Below, piece after piece: positions 16,283 to 25,300 of a stretch of 64,000 bases of DNA. The DNA lies in the NCBI GenBank assembly GCA_009772925.1, contig WOUQ01000009.1:62001-126000 (forward strand), read 5' to 3'. The translations under genes were made by a program, and so were the position numbers. The number at the start of each line of letters is the position of its first letter. Within the stretch, counting starts at the first letter, position 1. Below the pieces are notes generated by a model, which had not been told where the DNA came from, made no database searches, and saw nothing but the letters and a program-made list of their open reading frames with translations. This DNA comes from a bacterium. GTDB lineage: Bacteria; Pseudomonadota; Gammaproteobacteria; Burkholderiales; Thiobacillaceae.

Positions 16283-18255
16283 GCAATCGCCTTTGCTTCA
16301 GCCTCTTGCTCCAAGTACACCCAGTCGACAATGTCGTCGCTGGGGATGTAGCCGGCCACCAGTTGCTGCATCATCAGGCGGATCACGCCCACGTCGTTCA
16401 CATTCAGGGCCATTTCCAGGGCGGTGAGCTTGGCCTCGAACTCGGCCCAGGGGATGAAATCCTCATGGGCCTTCATAATGCGGGGGTGTACGGTGGGCTT
16501 GGGGTTGTCGCCGATCAGCAGTTCTTCGTAGAGCTTTTCGCCGGGGCGCAGGCCGGTCACGGCGATCTCGATGTCGCCGTCGGGGTGTTGCTCGTCTTTT
16601 ACCGTCAGGCCCGAGAGTTCGACCATGCGCCGCGCCAGGTCCATGATTTTCACGGGCTGGCCCATGTCGAGCACGAACACGTCTCCGCCTTTTGCCATGG
16701 CGCCGGCCTGGATGACGAGCTGAGCCGCTTCCGGGATGGTCATGAAGTAGCGCGTGACTTCCGGGTGCGTCAGGGTGATGGGCCCGCCGTCGCGGATCTG
16801 CTGGCGGAATTTGGGCACCACCGAGCCGGACGACCCCAGTACATTGCCAAAGCGCACCATGCTGAACCTCGTGCTGCCCGTCACGCCCATGCCGCCGGCC
16901 TGGGTGGCAGCAAGGGCCTGCAGCGCCATTTCGGCCAGGCGCTTGCTGGCGCCCATCACGTTGGTAGGGCGCACGGCCTTGTCGGTGCTGATGAGCACAA
17001 AGTCGCTCACGCCGTTTTCTGCGGCCGCCTGGGCGGTGCGCAGCGTACCCAGAACGTTGTTCTTGATGCCGGCGGCCGGGTTGTGCTCTACCAGCGGCAC
17101 GTGCTTGTAGGCGGCGGCGTGGTACACCGTGTCCGGGTGCCAGGTGGACATGATCTCGCGCATACGGTCGTCGTCCTGCACCGAGGCCAGCAGGGGCACC
17201 AGCACCGGTGGCGTGGCACCGTCCAGCCCAGCCAGTTTCTCTTCCAGCTCCTGGTGAATCGCGTACAGGGCGAACTCGCTCTGTTCGATCAGCAACAGCT
17301 TGGCGGGGTTCGCCGCCAGGATCTGGCGGCACAGCTCGCTACCAATGGAGCCGCCCGCTCCGGTCACCAGCACCACTTTGCCGGTGATGTTTTTGGCCAG
17401 CAGGATGTGGTTGGGTGCCACCGGCTCGCGGCCGAGCAGGTCGTCGATATCCAGCTCGTGCAAGTCCGAAATGCTCACCTTGCCCTGGGCCAGGTCGGTC
17501 ACACTGGGCAAGGTGCGCACCGCTACTTGTGCGTTGCGAATCTGGCTCAGGATCTCGTTACGGCGGCGGCGCGAGACACTGGGCATGGCCAGCAACACAG
17601 TGCGCACGCCCTGCGTCTCAACCAGCCCCTGCAAGTCCATCGGGCTGTGTATCGGCAAACCATTCAGTACATGCCCATGCAGGCGATCGTCGTCATCCAA
17701 AAAGGCCACGACCCGCATCTCATGGCCGTGGGCCATCGCCTGTGCCAATTGCCGGCCTGCTTGTCCCGCACCGTAGATCACCGCCTTGGGCAAGTTCATT
17801 CGCTGAAAAATGTTCTGGTACAGGCCGCCCAACCAATAGCGCGCCAGCGCGCGCGAGGCGCCTACTGCCAACAGCAGAAGCAAGGGTTGGATGATGCCCA
17901 CACTACGCGGCACACCAGGCAGCCCTATGGCCGTCACCACCGACGCATACAGCAGACCATACAGGGCAAAGGCCCGCAGCACCATCTGCATCGCCGCCGT
18001 GCCCGAGTAACGGAAGATCACCCGGTAAAACCCATGCGTGATGAACAGCGGCAAGGCGATGAGCCACGACGCTGCTATCGCCCACATGGGCTGGAATAAG
18101 CCTTCGCCTGATAAACGCACCCACTCATCCAGACGCAGGTAAAACGCAATCCACACCGTCAGGACGATCAAGCTGACATCCACGGCCAGCGCTACCGCGC
18201 GCTTGGCGGAGCGTGGCAGGGCCAGCATGGGAAGCGCCAGTTTTGTCAGCGGCAT
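16279..18255 (-). CDS. Nucleoside-diphosphate-sugar dehydratase, WbpM/CapD type
   Basis: Membrane-bound UDP-GlcNAc 4,6-dehydratase-like enzyme (658 aa). The N-terminal region has four predicted membrane helices (roughly 18-140). A first Rossmann-like domain follows (VIYGAGQAGRQLAQAM at about 158), then the catalytic SDR domain with VTGAGGSIGSELCRQIL near 295. The Tyr of the usual YxxxK is replaced in TDKAVRPTNVMGASKRLAE, as in the WbpM/FlaA1 group, which uses Met-Lys. YHAAAYKHVPLVE is also typical. With the adjacent SDR and WbpL-like transferase it resembles the P. aeruginosa route to UDP-D-QuiNAc or D-FucNAc. It begins three bases after the stop of the WbpL-like gene. Confidence 0.92.
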   Translation of the reverse strand: MPLTKLALPMLALPRSAKRAVALAVDVSLIVLTVWIAFYLRLDEWVRLSGEGLFQPMWAIAASWLIALPLFITHGFYRVIFRYSGTAAMQMVLRAFALYGLLYASVVTAIGLPGVPRSVGIIQPLLLLLAVGASRALARYWLGGLYQNIFQRMNLPKAVIYGAGQAGRQLAQAMAHGHEMRVVAFLDDDDRLHGHVLNGLPIHSPMDLQGLVETQGVRTVLLAMPSVSRRRRNEILSQIRNAQVAVRTLPSVTDLAQGKVSISDLHELDIDDLLGREPVAPNHILLAKNITGKVVLVTGAGGSIGSELCRQILAANPAKLLLIEQSEFALYAIHQELEEKLAGLDGATPPVLVPLLASVQDDDRMREIMSTWHPDTVYHAAAYKHVPLVEHNPAAGIKNNVLGTLRTAQAAAENGVSDFVLISTDKAVRPTNVMGASKRLAEMALQALAATQAGGMGVTGSTRFSMVRFGNVLGSSGSVVPKFRQQIRDGGPITLTHPEVTRYFMTIPEAAQLVIQAGAMAKGGDVFVLDMGQPVKIMDLARRMVELSGLTVKDEQHPDGDIEIAVTGLRPGEKLYEELLIGDNPKPTVHPRIMKAHEDFIPWAEFEAKLTALEMALNVNDVGVIRLMMQQLVAGYIPSDDIVDWVYLEQEAEAKAIA

Positions 18256-18258
18256 GTA

Positions 18259-19338
18259 TTAGCTCCTCACACGCCGATCGCCAGACCAAGAGTCGGGCCT
18301 GCCGGCACCCAACCACAACGCCGCCAACACCAACGGCAAATAGGCAGCCACCACAAACGCCACCGACACGGCCGGCCATTGCACACACGCCCAGGCCCAA
18401 GGCGCGAGCCACAGCCCGTTGACTGCAACCACGAGCAAGGTCACCGCGCGATGCCCCGCCTTGCGGCCACCATGCCACCGCCGGGACAAACGTTGGTAGG
18501 CATGGCTGCGATGCGCTTCGTACCAACGTTCCCCGCGCAGCATGCGGGTGAGCAGCGTGACGGTTGCATCGGTCACAAAAACAGCCGCCAGCACCAGCCA
18601 GGCCGCGTAACTCAACCAACCGGCCTGAACACAAAGCAGCGCCAGCGCGAACACCATGAACGCCAGCCAGGTGCTGCCCACATCGCCCATGAAGATTTTG
18701 GCGGGCGGCCAATTAAGCAGCAAAAAACCAGCCGTTGCTGCTGCCACGCACAGCATCCACATCCAAACGGGACTGTGAACCGCCTGCGGCTCGGCCCACA
18801 GCACCAGCACCGCACCGGCCAGCAACATGAAGATCGCCTGCACCCCGGCAATGCCGTCAATACCGTCCATGAAATTGAACAGGTTGATCCACCACACGCC
18901 AGCCAACAGCAACAGCCCAAACAGCACCCAGCCAGTCACCTGAAACGCCAGCCCACCGCTCAAGGCCATTGCTGGCAAATCACCCAGCGCAATCAGCCCC
19001 CCTGCGCAAACCACCACCTGCACGCCGAAGCGCACCCGAGCCGGCAGGTGCGCCATATCGTCGCGCAACCCCACGGCAGCCAGCACGGCAGCGAGCCCGA
19101 GCAACAACCCACCGACCATCCAGCCAGAGAGCAGCACCAAGGCGATACCGGCAAGGCTGCCAGCCACCACAATGCCCAGACCGCCGCCATTCGGGGTTGG
19201 ATGGTCATGCGATGAGCGGTGATTGGGCATTTGCACTAGGAGCAGCGCCTCGGCACGGCGAAGCACCCACGCCGCCACGCCCCAGGCCAGCAGGGCGGTC
19301 GTCGCGAGCAAGACCAACAGGGTCACCAACAGGCTCAT
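18259..19338 (-). CDS. Initiating sugar-1-phosphate transferase, WecA/WbpL family
   Basis: Polytopic enzyme (359 aa) that moves a sugar-1-phosphate onto undecaprenyl phosphate, starting the O-unit on the inner membrane. It has about ten hydrophobic segments, PNHRSSHDHPTPNGGGLGI at the first loop, the metal-binding LRDDMAHLP, FNFMDGIDGIAG, IFMGDVGSTWL, and the C-terminal HRSHAYQRLSRRW. All are hallmarks of the WecA/MraY superfamily, WbpL subgroup. ATG 19338 overlaps the SDR stop as ATGA. The acceptor sugar is probably QuiNAc or FucNAc, inferred from the neighbours. Confidence 0.9.
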   Translation of the reverse strand: MSLLVTLLVLLATTALLAWGVAAWVLRRAEALLLVQMPNHRSSHDHPTPNGGGLGIVVAGSLAGIALVLLSGWMVGGLLLGLAAVLAAVGLRDDMAHLPARVRFGVQVVVCAGGLIALGDLPAMALSGGLAFQVTGWVLFGLLLLAGVWWINLFNFMDGIDGIAGVQAIFMLLAGAVLVLWAEPQAVHSPVWMWMLCVAAATAGFLLLNWPPAKIFMGDVGSTWLAFMVFALALLCVQAGWLSYAAWLVLAAVFVTDATVTLLTRMLRGERWYEAHRSHAYQRLSRRWHGGRKAGHRAVTLLVVAVNGLWLAPWAWACVQWPAVSVAFVVAAYLPLVLAALWLGAGRPDSWSGDRRVRS

Positions 19339-20222
19339 CGCGGCAAATCCTCCGCTACCAGCGCAAAACCCCTGGGCTTGAAGCCAAAATCCCGTGCTGC
19401 CTCTGCGTGGTCGAACACCAGGTCCCGGTTCATGCGCTCGGCCATGGCCGCCGACCAGTGCCGATAACGCGGCAAGCGCCGCAGCACGGCTACCGCCAGG
19501 CGGAAGGCCCACAGCGGCACAGTCACCAAACGCGCCGGGCGGCCCAGCGCCGCAAACACGCGCGCCACCATCTCGCGGTAAGTCAGCGTTTCGCCACCCG
19601 ATAGGTTATAGGCCCGGTTTGCCGCCCCCGGCGCCTGCAAAGCGGCCACGCAAGCCGCCGCCACATCCTCGGCATGGATGGGTTGGCGCAGGCCCTGGGC
19701 GGAACCGAACAATGGAAAAAAAGCAAAGCGGCGGATAAAGCGCGCCATCTCGCTGATGTTTTTGTCCCGCCCCTGGCCATAAATCAGCGTGGGCCGCAAA
19801 ACCACCCACTCGATGCCTCGGCTCTCAGCCCACGCCTGCACTCGCGCCTCCGCATCAATCAGCTTTGCCGCGATGGCATTTTCTGCCGTATCGCCAGAGC
19901 CGACTTTCGTGAAACGGCTGGTGGAAGACAGCGCCACCACCCGCCGCGCGCCACTCGCCTCGATGAGCGGAAAATATTCCGGCAACACCCAGATGGGGGC
20001 CACGCAAATCCAGCACCCCATTCCCCTCACCCCTTGCGGCGAGTTTGGCAAATGAGGGGCTGGGGGAGAGGGGAAAAGCTCCCGCCACTCCACGCCATCC
20101 GTGCTTTCCACCGGCTTGCGAGAAAATGCCACCACCTGCCGCCTGGCGGCGCGCAACTGCGGTAGCACACACCGGCCCACCAAACTGCTTGCGCCCAGCA
20201 GGCCAACGCGCAACTCAGCCAC
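19335..20222 (-). CDS. NAD-dependent epimerase/reductase (WbpV/WbpK-like SDR) with an inserted repeat
   Basis: Extended short-chain dehydrogenase (295 aa), probably reducing the 4-keto sugar made by the WbpM-like enzyme. The nucleotide-binding motif is GLLGASSLVGRCVL at residues 8-21; VVALSSTSRFTK and LRPTLIYGQGRDKNISE are typical, with the catalytic Tyr in the latter region uncertain. Residues 50-69 (FPSPPAPHLPNSPQGVRGMG) are encoded by a dispersed palindromic repeat and look foreign to the fold. Translation starts at a GTG (20222) overlapping the GT2 gene's end by eight bases. Confidence 0.85.
   Translation of the reverse strand: MAELRVGLLGASSLVGRCVLPQLRAARRQVVAFSRKPVESTDGVEWRELFPSPPAPHLPNSPQGVRGMGCWICVAPIWVLPEYFPLIEASGARRVVALSSTSRFTKVGSGDTAENAIAAKLIDAEARVQAWAESRGIEWVVLRPTLIYGQGRDKNISEMARFIRRFAFFPLFGSAQGLRQPIHAEDVAAACVAALQAPGAANRAYNLSGGETLTYREMVARVFAALGRPARLVTVPLWAFRLAVAVLRRLPRYRHWSAAMAERMNRDLVFDHAEAARDFGFKPRGFALVAEDLPR
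20016..20075. repeat. Dispersed palindromic repeat inside the SDR gene (copy 2)
   Basis: Minus strand: CCCCTCTCCCCCAGCCCCTC, a short spacer, then GGGGTGAGGGGAATGGGG. It matches the composition and order of the repeat between purM and purN in inverse orientation. The insert is 60 bases, a multiple of three, and has no stop codon in the gene's frame, so the gene stays open. Confidence 0.65.
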
Positions 20223-21162
20223 GCTTCAACCCCACCCCTGCGAGCAAACGCCGCACGGTCAGATACGCCGCAGCCAAGCCAAAGCGCAGCCACACCCCAA
20301 GTGTTACCAGCCACATCAACGCGCCCGGATACTGATGGCGAAAAAACTTGCCATAGAACCGCACCATGCCCTTGTGCTTGTGCCACTCGACAAACACACG
20401 GCGCGACCGGCTACACGCCCCCAGTGCGTGATAAATGCGCGCATCGGGCACAAACAAAATCGTCCAGCCCTTTTGCCGAAAGCGCATGCACCAGTCCAGG
20501 TCCTCGCAGTGCAGAAAAAACCCTTCATCCCAAGGGCCAACATCCTCCACGGCCTCGCGCTTCACCAATATGCAGGCGCCGGAAATAGCCTCGACTTCAA
20601 TCGGCTCTTCAGGCAAGGGTTGCTTGTGCAGATGAAAATCGTAAAACAGCTTAGGCCAGCGATTGGCGAAACGATGTAAGCCAAAGGCCCGCACAAACGA
20701 ACGCCATGGCGTGGGCACCGCTCGTCGCCCACCACCCTGTTCGGTTCCATCCTCATTCACCAGCAAGCCCCCCACCATGCCCACGCGGTCGTCAGACTGC
20801 AAGCCGGCTAACAAGGTTGCCACGGCACCGGGCTCAAAAAAGCAGTCGGGGTTCAAAAACAACAAGAACGGCGCAGAAGATGCCTGCATCCCGATGTTGC
20901 AAGCCGCTGCAAAGCCTACATTGGTCGTGTTGCGAATAACGCGAATGCGCGGTGAGTCAGGCAGGCCATCCAGGCTGCCGTCATGCGAAGCGTTATCCAC
21001 CACAATCACCTCGACAGCCAAAGGACAGGCCAGCAAGGAATCCACGCAGCCGCGCAACAAAGTGCCCGCGTTGTAATTGACGATGATTGCCGAGAGAGCG
21101 GGCGTTTTTGCGATAGCCTGGGGGGCTACATGCCCAGCACCGAATTTGATATCAGCATTCAT
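20215..21162 (-). CDS. Glycosyltransferase family 2 (rhamnosyltransferase-like)
   Basis: Cytoplasmic GT-A glycosyltransferase (315 aa). It begins the fold with LSAIIVNYNAGTLLRGCVDSL, has VIVVDNASHDGSLDGL, the variant metal-site region FLLFLNPDCFFEPGA, and the acceptor-side motif GWDEGFF-like PWDEGFFLHCEDLDWCMRF, typical of WbbL/RfbN-type rhamnosyltransferases. A C-terminal hydrophobic helix (ALMWLVTLGVWLRFGLA) may tie it to the membrane. ATG 21162 overlaps the acyltransferase stop as ATGA. With rfbBAC in the operon, a 6-deoxyhexose donor is plausible. Confidence 0.88.
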   Translation of the reverse strand: MNADIKFGAGHVAPQAIAKTPALSAIIVNYNAGTLLRGCVDSLLACPLAVEVIVVDNASHDGSLDGLPDSPRIRVIRNTTNVGFAAACNIGMQASSAPFLLFLNPDCFFEPGAVATLLAGLQSDDRVGMVGGLLVNEDGTEQGGGRRAVPTPWRSFVRAFGLHRFANRWPKLFYDFHLHKQPLPEEPIEVEAISGACILVKREAVEDVGPWDEGFFLHCEDLDWCMRFRQKGWTILFVPDARIYHALGACSRSRRVFVEWHKHKGMVRFYGKFFRHQYPGALMWLVTLGVWLRFGLAAAYLTVRRLLAGVGLKRG

Positions 21163-21568
21163 GCAATCGGCACCGGCTTTGGTTTCAATCGCTTCATAAG
21201 TGGCTGCTCGAAGAAGTGCCATGACACGGACGCAAAGACACAAGTAAGCCCAACCCCCAAAGCCAAGGCCACACTTGGGTTAATCCACGCCAACCTTTTC
21301 AAAGACAATAAAACAGGCAAATGCCAGAGATAGATGCCGTACGAAATCGTCCCAAGGTAGAAAAGAGGGGAGAGTATTTTTCTTGGCACTCCTGTCACTT
21401 TAATTGAGATCGCGAATAGCAGAACCAATGCAAAAGACAGCGCCAAGAGGGAACGCCACATCGTCACCATCAGGGGATAATTCCAGAAACTCTCATAGCG
21501 CCAGTAAATCGCCATAGTCACAGACAGCACGATCACTGCCAGCGCCAAGAAAACGACTTGAACAGATA

Positions 21569-21577
21569 CCCCCCCCC
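21569..21577 (-). repeat. G9 homopolymer at the acyltransferase frameshift
   Basis: Nine G on the coding strand, exactly where the reading frame of the acyltransferase changes. One more base, or two fewer, restores the full frame. Confidence 0.9.
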
Positions 21578-22312
21578 GAGCAACTTCTTACCTAATTCCG
21601 ATCTCACCAGCCTGGCCAGCAGCAAGCCCGCGACGAATTCATCCAACATACCAGGTAGTTGAGTGGCGGCGACAAAAACAGGAAATGGACCCAACTGTGA
21701 AGATTGCTGCACAAACAAAGTAACGCCATATCGCCATGCCCATGCCGTGCCAATAAATACCGCTGCTATTGCCCACCACCTGCCGGTTCGTATCCATGGT
21801 GCAACCAGAAGCATAAGCACGTAAAACTGCATTTCTGTGGCAAGAGACCAGTTGCTGCCATTAATTGCGCCGTGCAAATTGACGTTTAGATTATGGACAA
21901 ACAAGAGGTGTGAACCAAAATTTGTCCAAAAATTAGTGAACAAAAGCTCTGGAGAAATAAATACAACAAACACAAACATGGTCAAGTAGTGCAACGGTAC
22001 GATTCGAGCCACTCTTCGAGAAAAAAACGCACCCTGAAAATTCCACGCACCGCGTTTATCAATTTCAGCGAAGGCCGAAAGCCCAATAACGAAACCGGAA
22101 ATCACGAAAAACAAGTCCACACCCATCCATCCAGCCCTGAACCACAACAACGGGCCAGCGGACGGAAAGCTCTTCCAGTCAAAGAGTTCGATAACGTGAT
22201 AAACGACAACCGATAACGCGGCAAAACCGCGCAGGACGTCAACCGTCTCAAAGTAAGACGGCGGCGTGGATTGTTTTCGAACGGGGTCCCGATTTTCAGC
22301 AGGGCTGATATC

Positions 22313-22321
22313 GGGGGGGGG
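22313..22321 (-). repeat. C9 homopolymer near the acyltransferase start
   Basis: Nine C on the coding strand, overlapping the codons for Pro5-Pro7. Any change other than by three would abolish the protein almost from its start. Confidence 0.85.
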
Positions 22322-22340
22322 ATTCAGGCTCATGTCAGGA

Positions 22341-25300
22341 TTAGATGGTGCTATCGTGCATCGGGCTACGGCTCAGCGAACGCTTGACTGTGCGTTTGAA
22401 ATTGTACGGAACCGCTGAACTGACCCAGCGCAGCGTCGGATGTGTATTCAACCACCACAAACCGCGCAGCGCAGCACGGCGCCAGCCAGTCTTGTTCAAT
22501 GGTCCGCTGACAATCTGTGACTCGTCGAATCCGAATGACAGTTTGCCGCATCGAGGCGGCTTGAGCGCACTTTCCAGCAGGGGCAGGTAATCGCGGTCGT
22601 AGAATCCTGGCTGCGATTTATCGTCAGGGAAAACTGGCGCGCAAACGGCGGTACCGGATTCAAGTGCGCCGATGAAATCACCGATGCGACGATAGAGTTC
22701 GGACACCGGTTCCATGTGATCGAACAGCGTGGCGCAGGCGCGACCCGATAGGCGCTCAGGAAAGGCGCCCAGGTTTGGCGCAATGATCGGCAAGCCCGAT
22801 GCCAGTGCATGGCTCAGCGTATAGCTATAGGTTTCCGGGCACTGGGCGGGGAACAAGATGAGGTCAACCTCATGCTGTTCGATTAGTGCCATTAAATTCT
22901 CGACCTTGTAGGGGCCCGTGGTTTCTACTGCGCTCAATTGCCGGTAGGAGTAGCCGATCAACTTGAAGGAAAAGCGCGCGCGCTCGCTGAGTGCCATTGT
23001 TGCCAACTTCTCGAGGACGTCCGCTCCCTTTTCACGACCAAGTGCACCCAGTACACCAACCACATAGTGTTGCTTAACGACCAGTGGGCGCGGCGCTTGC
23101 CGCACGTTCAGGTACGGCTCTACATGCGGTGCCACGACTTCATGCTTGAACCGGTACATTTCGCCGAACAGGGCTCTGGTGGCATTGCTAGGGAAGATCA
23201 CGCAGTCCGCCTGCTCGATCAGCGGCCGCAGTTTTTCACGCCACTGCGCTGCCGTGACGCCTGTCGGCAGCGGATACAGCGGATTTTGCAGATCATCCAC
23301 GTATTGCCCTGGAAAACGGCCGTCAACATCAGTCAGCGTTGGATTCGCGTTGAGCCAAAAGTAATCGTGTGCTGTCAACAGCGTTATCGCGTGCAGCTCG
23401 CGGGACAGGTTTTGCAGCACTGGATCGAGGTTATAGGTATGGTGGTAATGCACCGCACAGATACCCACCTGCTCCAGTAAATTGCGCAGCCTGGCATAAT
23501 CGTCAGGCATCTTGAACAGCAGCTTGTCGGTCGGCTTGCACGCTCGCAGGCTGAGGCTCACCACGTTGGGACCGTCTTGTGGCGCCAGCACTAGATGAGC
23601 CGCGCCTTGGTCGAAATAGCCAGCCAATTCTTCGATGTGCTGGCCAACACCGCCGCCGAGACCGTGCGACACATGCAGCACTTTCGGCAACGTCAGCTTC
23701 GCCAACAATTGCAGGTAGCGTTCGACGCGCGCCAAGCGTAAGGGGTCGCGCTGGATGAAGGCCTGAACATCGGCGTGATAGTTAGGGTGCAGGCTGTCGA
23801 GCACGCCCATGGCACGATCAATCAGGGCTTGCTTGTCAGTGGAGAAGCTTACGCCGCCCTCATGGAACACATACATATTGGGCGACAGGATGTTGAGCCA
23901 GCCCGCCTTGATCGCGCGCTGGCACAGATCGTTCTCCTCACCGTAGCCACGGCCAAATTTCTCGGAGTTCAAGTAGCCAATTTGGTCTAGACAGGCACGA
24001 CGGATATACATGCAGAAGCCGACGCCAGTCGGCGCTGAGACACACGGCAAATGCGACAGGCGGAACACGGCGTCGATTGTGTGGACGTCGAGATTGAACG
24101 CTAGCGGATTCTCTTCTAGGAAGTTAGGGAAACTGCAGACGGTGGCGTTGTTGGAGAATGGCGTTACGGTAGCGATACGCGGGTGGGAGTATGCCTCCAC
24201 CTGCAAGCGCCTCAGCCAGTCGTCAGGCACGATTACATCGCTGTTCAGCAACACCACGTCTTGCGACAGGAGGTGCGCCATGCCGCGGTTGACGGTGCCC
24301 ACGAAGCCCAGGTTCACCGGGTTTTCGAGCACTTCGAAGCGTCCTGGCCAAATTTCCACCAGCGATTCGAGCATGGCTTGCATACCCTGCTCTGGACTAG
24401 CGTCATTAATGGCCAACAGCACCGCGTCTTTCATCCCCAGCACTCCCGGCATGGCGGCCTCGATGCAGCGGCGCGTCATGTCGATGCCGCGATATACCGG
24501 CAGGATCACCGACACAGTATGGGTAGGTGCAATCGGGTCAGGAACGACGATGTCTGCTGACGCCGCAGCTGCGGGCGACTGACCATCCTTTTTCATGCTC
24601 AGCAACTTCTTGAACGGGGCGGCCGCGCCTGCAATGTCCCCGCGCAGCATGCGCCCCACCCAACGGTAGGGTTTAGTCAACCGCCAGGAGCGGGAGTTGA
24701 TGATGCTCATGAACGCGGCTTCGCGCTCGGTCACCGCTTGGCTCAAGCTGGCGATCTGCCCGTCGCGCTCGGTCACCGCTTGGTTGAGGCTGGCGATCTG
24801 CCCATCCCGCTCGGCCACCGCTTGGCTCAAGCTGGCGATCTGCCCGTCGCGCTCGGTCACCGCTTGGCTCAAGCTGGCGATCTGTCCGTCACGCTCGGTC
24901 ACCGCTTGGCTGTAGCTGGCGATCTGTCCGTTACGCTCAGCCACCGCCTGATTGAGGCTTGCGATATTATCGAGCACTTTAGTACCGCCCAACACCTCAT
25001 GGATATACTGCGGCTTGTGAAGCAGCAATAGCGCTAGGTCATCAATCGTTTTAATAGTATGCAACTGCAAAGTCGATAGCGTTTCCTGCCATGTGCCCAA
25101 GTGATTTCGATGAATGAGCAGCAGCCCGCACTCCCTTGCTTCGCCAAACATGTTGGTTGTTGACCGATTGAAGTTTTCGGGATTAAAGGCGCGACTGACA
25201 TGACCAAAAACCACATAATCCATTCCATGCGCCAAATCTATGATCCGGCCGGCAGCCTGTAGAGAATTGGCCTCCAGAAATATTACTGGTGCATGTTGAC

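Larger units (their letters stand above)
21159..22333 (-). pseudogene. Acyltransferase 3 family O-acetyltransferase, frameshifted at a G9 tract (possible phase-variable OFF state)
   Basis: Integral membrane acyltransferase split in two frames. The N-terminal part (about 250 codons) has VDVLRGFAALSVVVYHVIEL, with the family Arg and His, and MGVDLFFVISGFVIG. The C-terminal part has LGTISYGIYLWHLPVLL and FEQPLMKR. The frame changes at nine consecutive G (minus strand, 21577-21569). With nine, translation ends 15 codons after the tract; with ten or seven, it would read on as LLGGGVSVQVVFLAL into the C-terminal part, giving a normal length of about 390 aa. A second nine-base tract (C9 on the minus strand) encodes the three Pro near the start. 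Possibilities are slipped-strand phase variation, a fixed mutation or a sequencing error. Confidence 0.85.

Noticed and set aside
24714-24965. CRISPR-like repeat array
   Set aside because: The 42-bp units are directly adjacent, have no spacers, and stay in the reading frame of the fusion protein.
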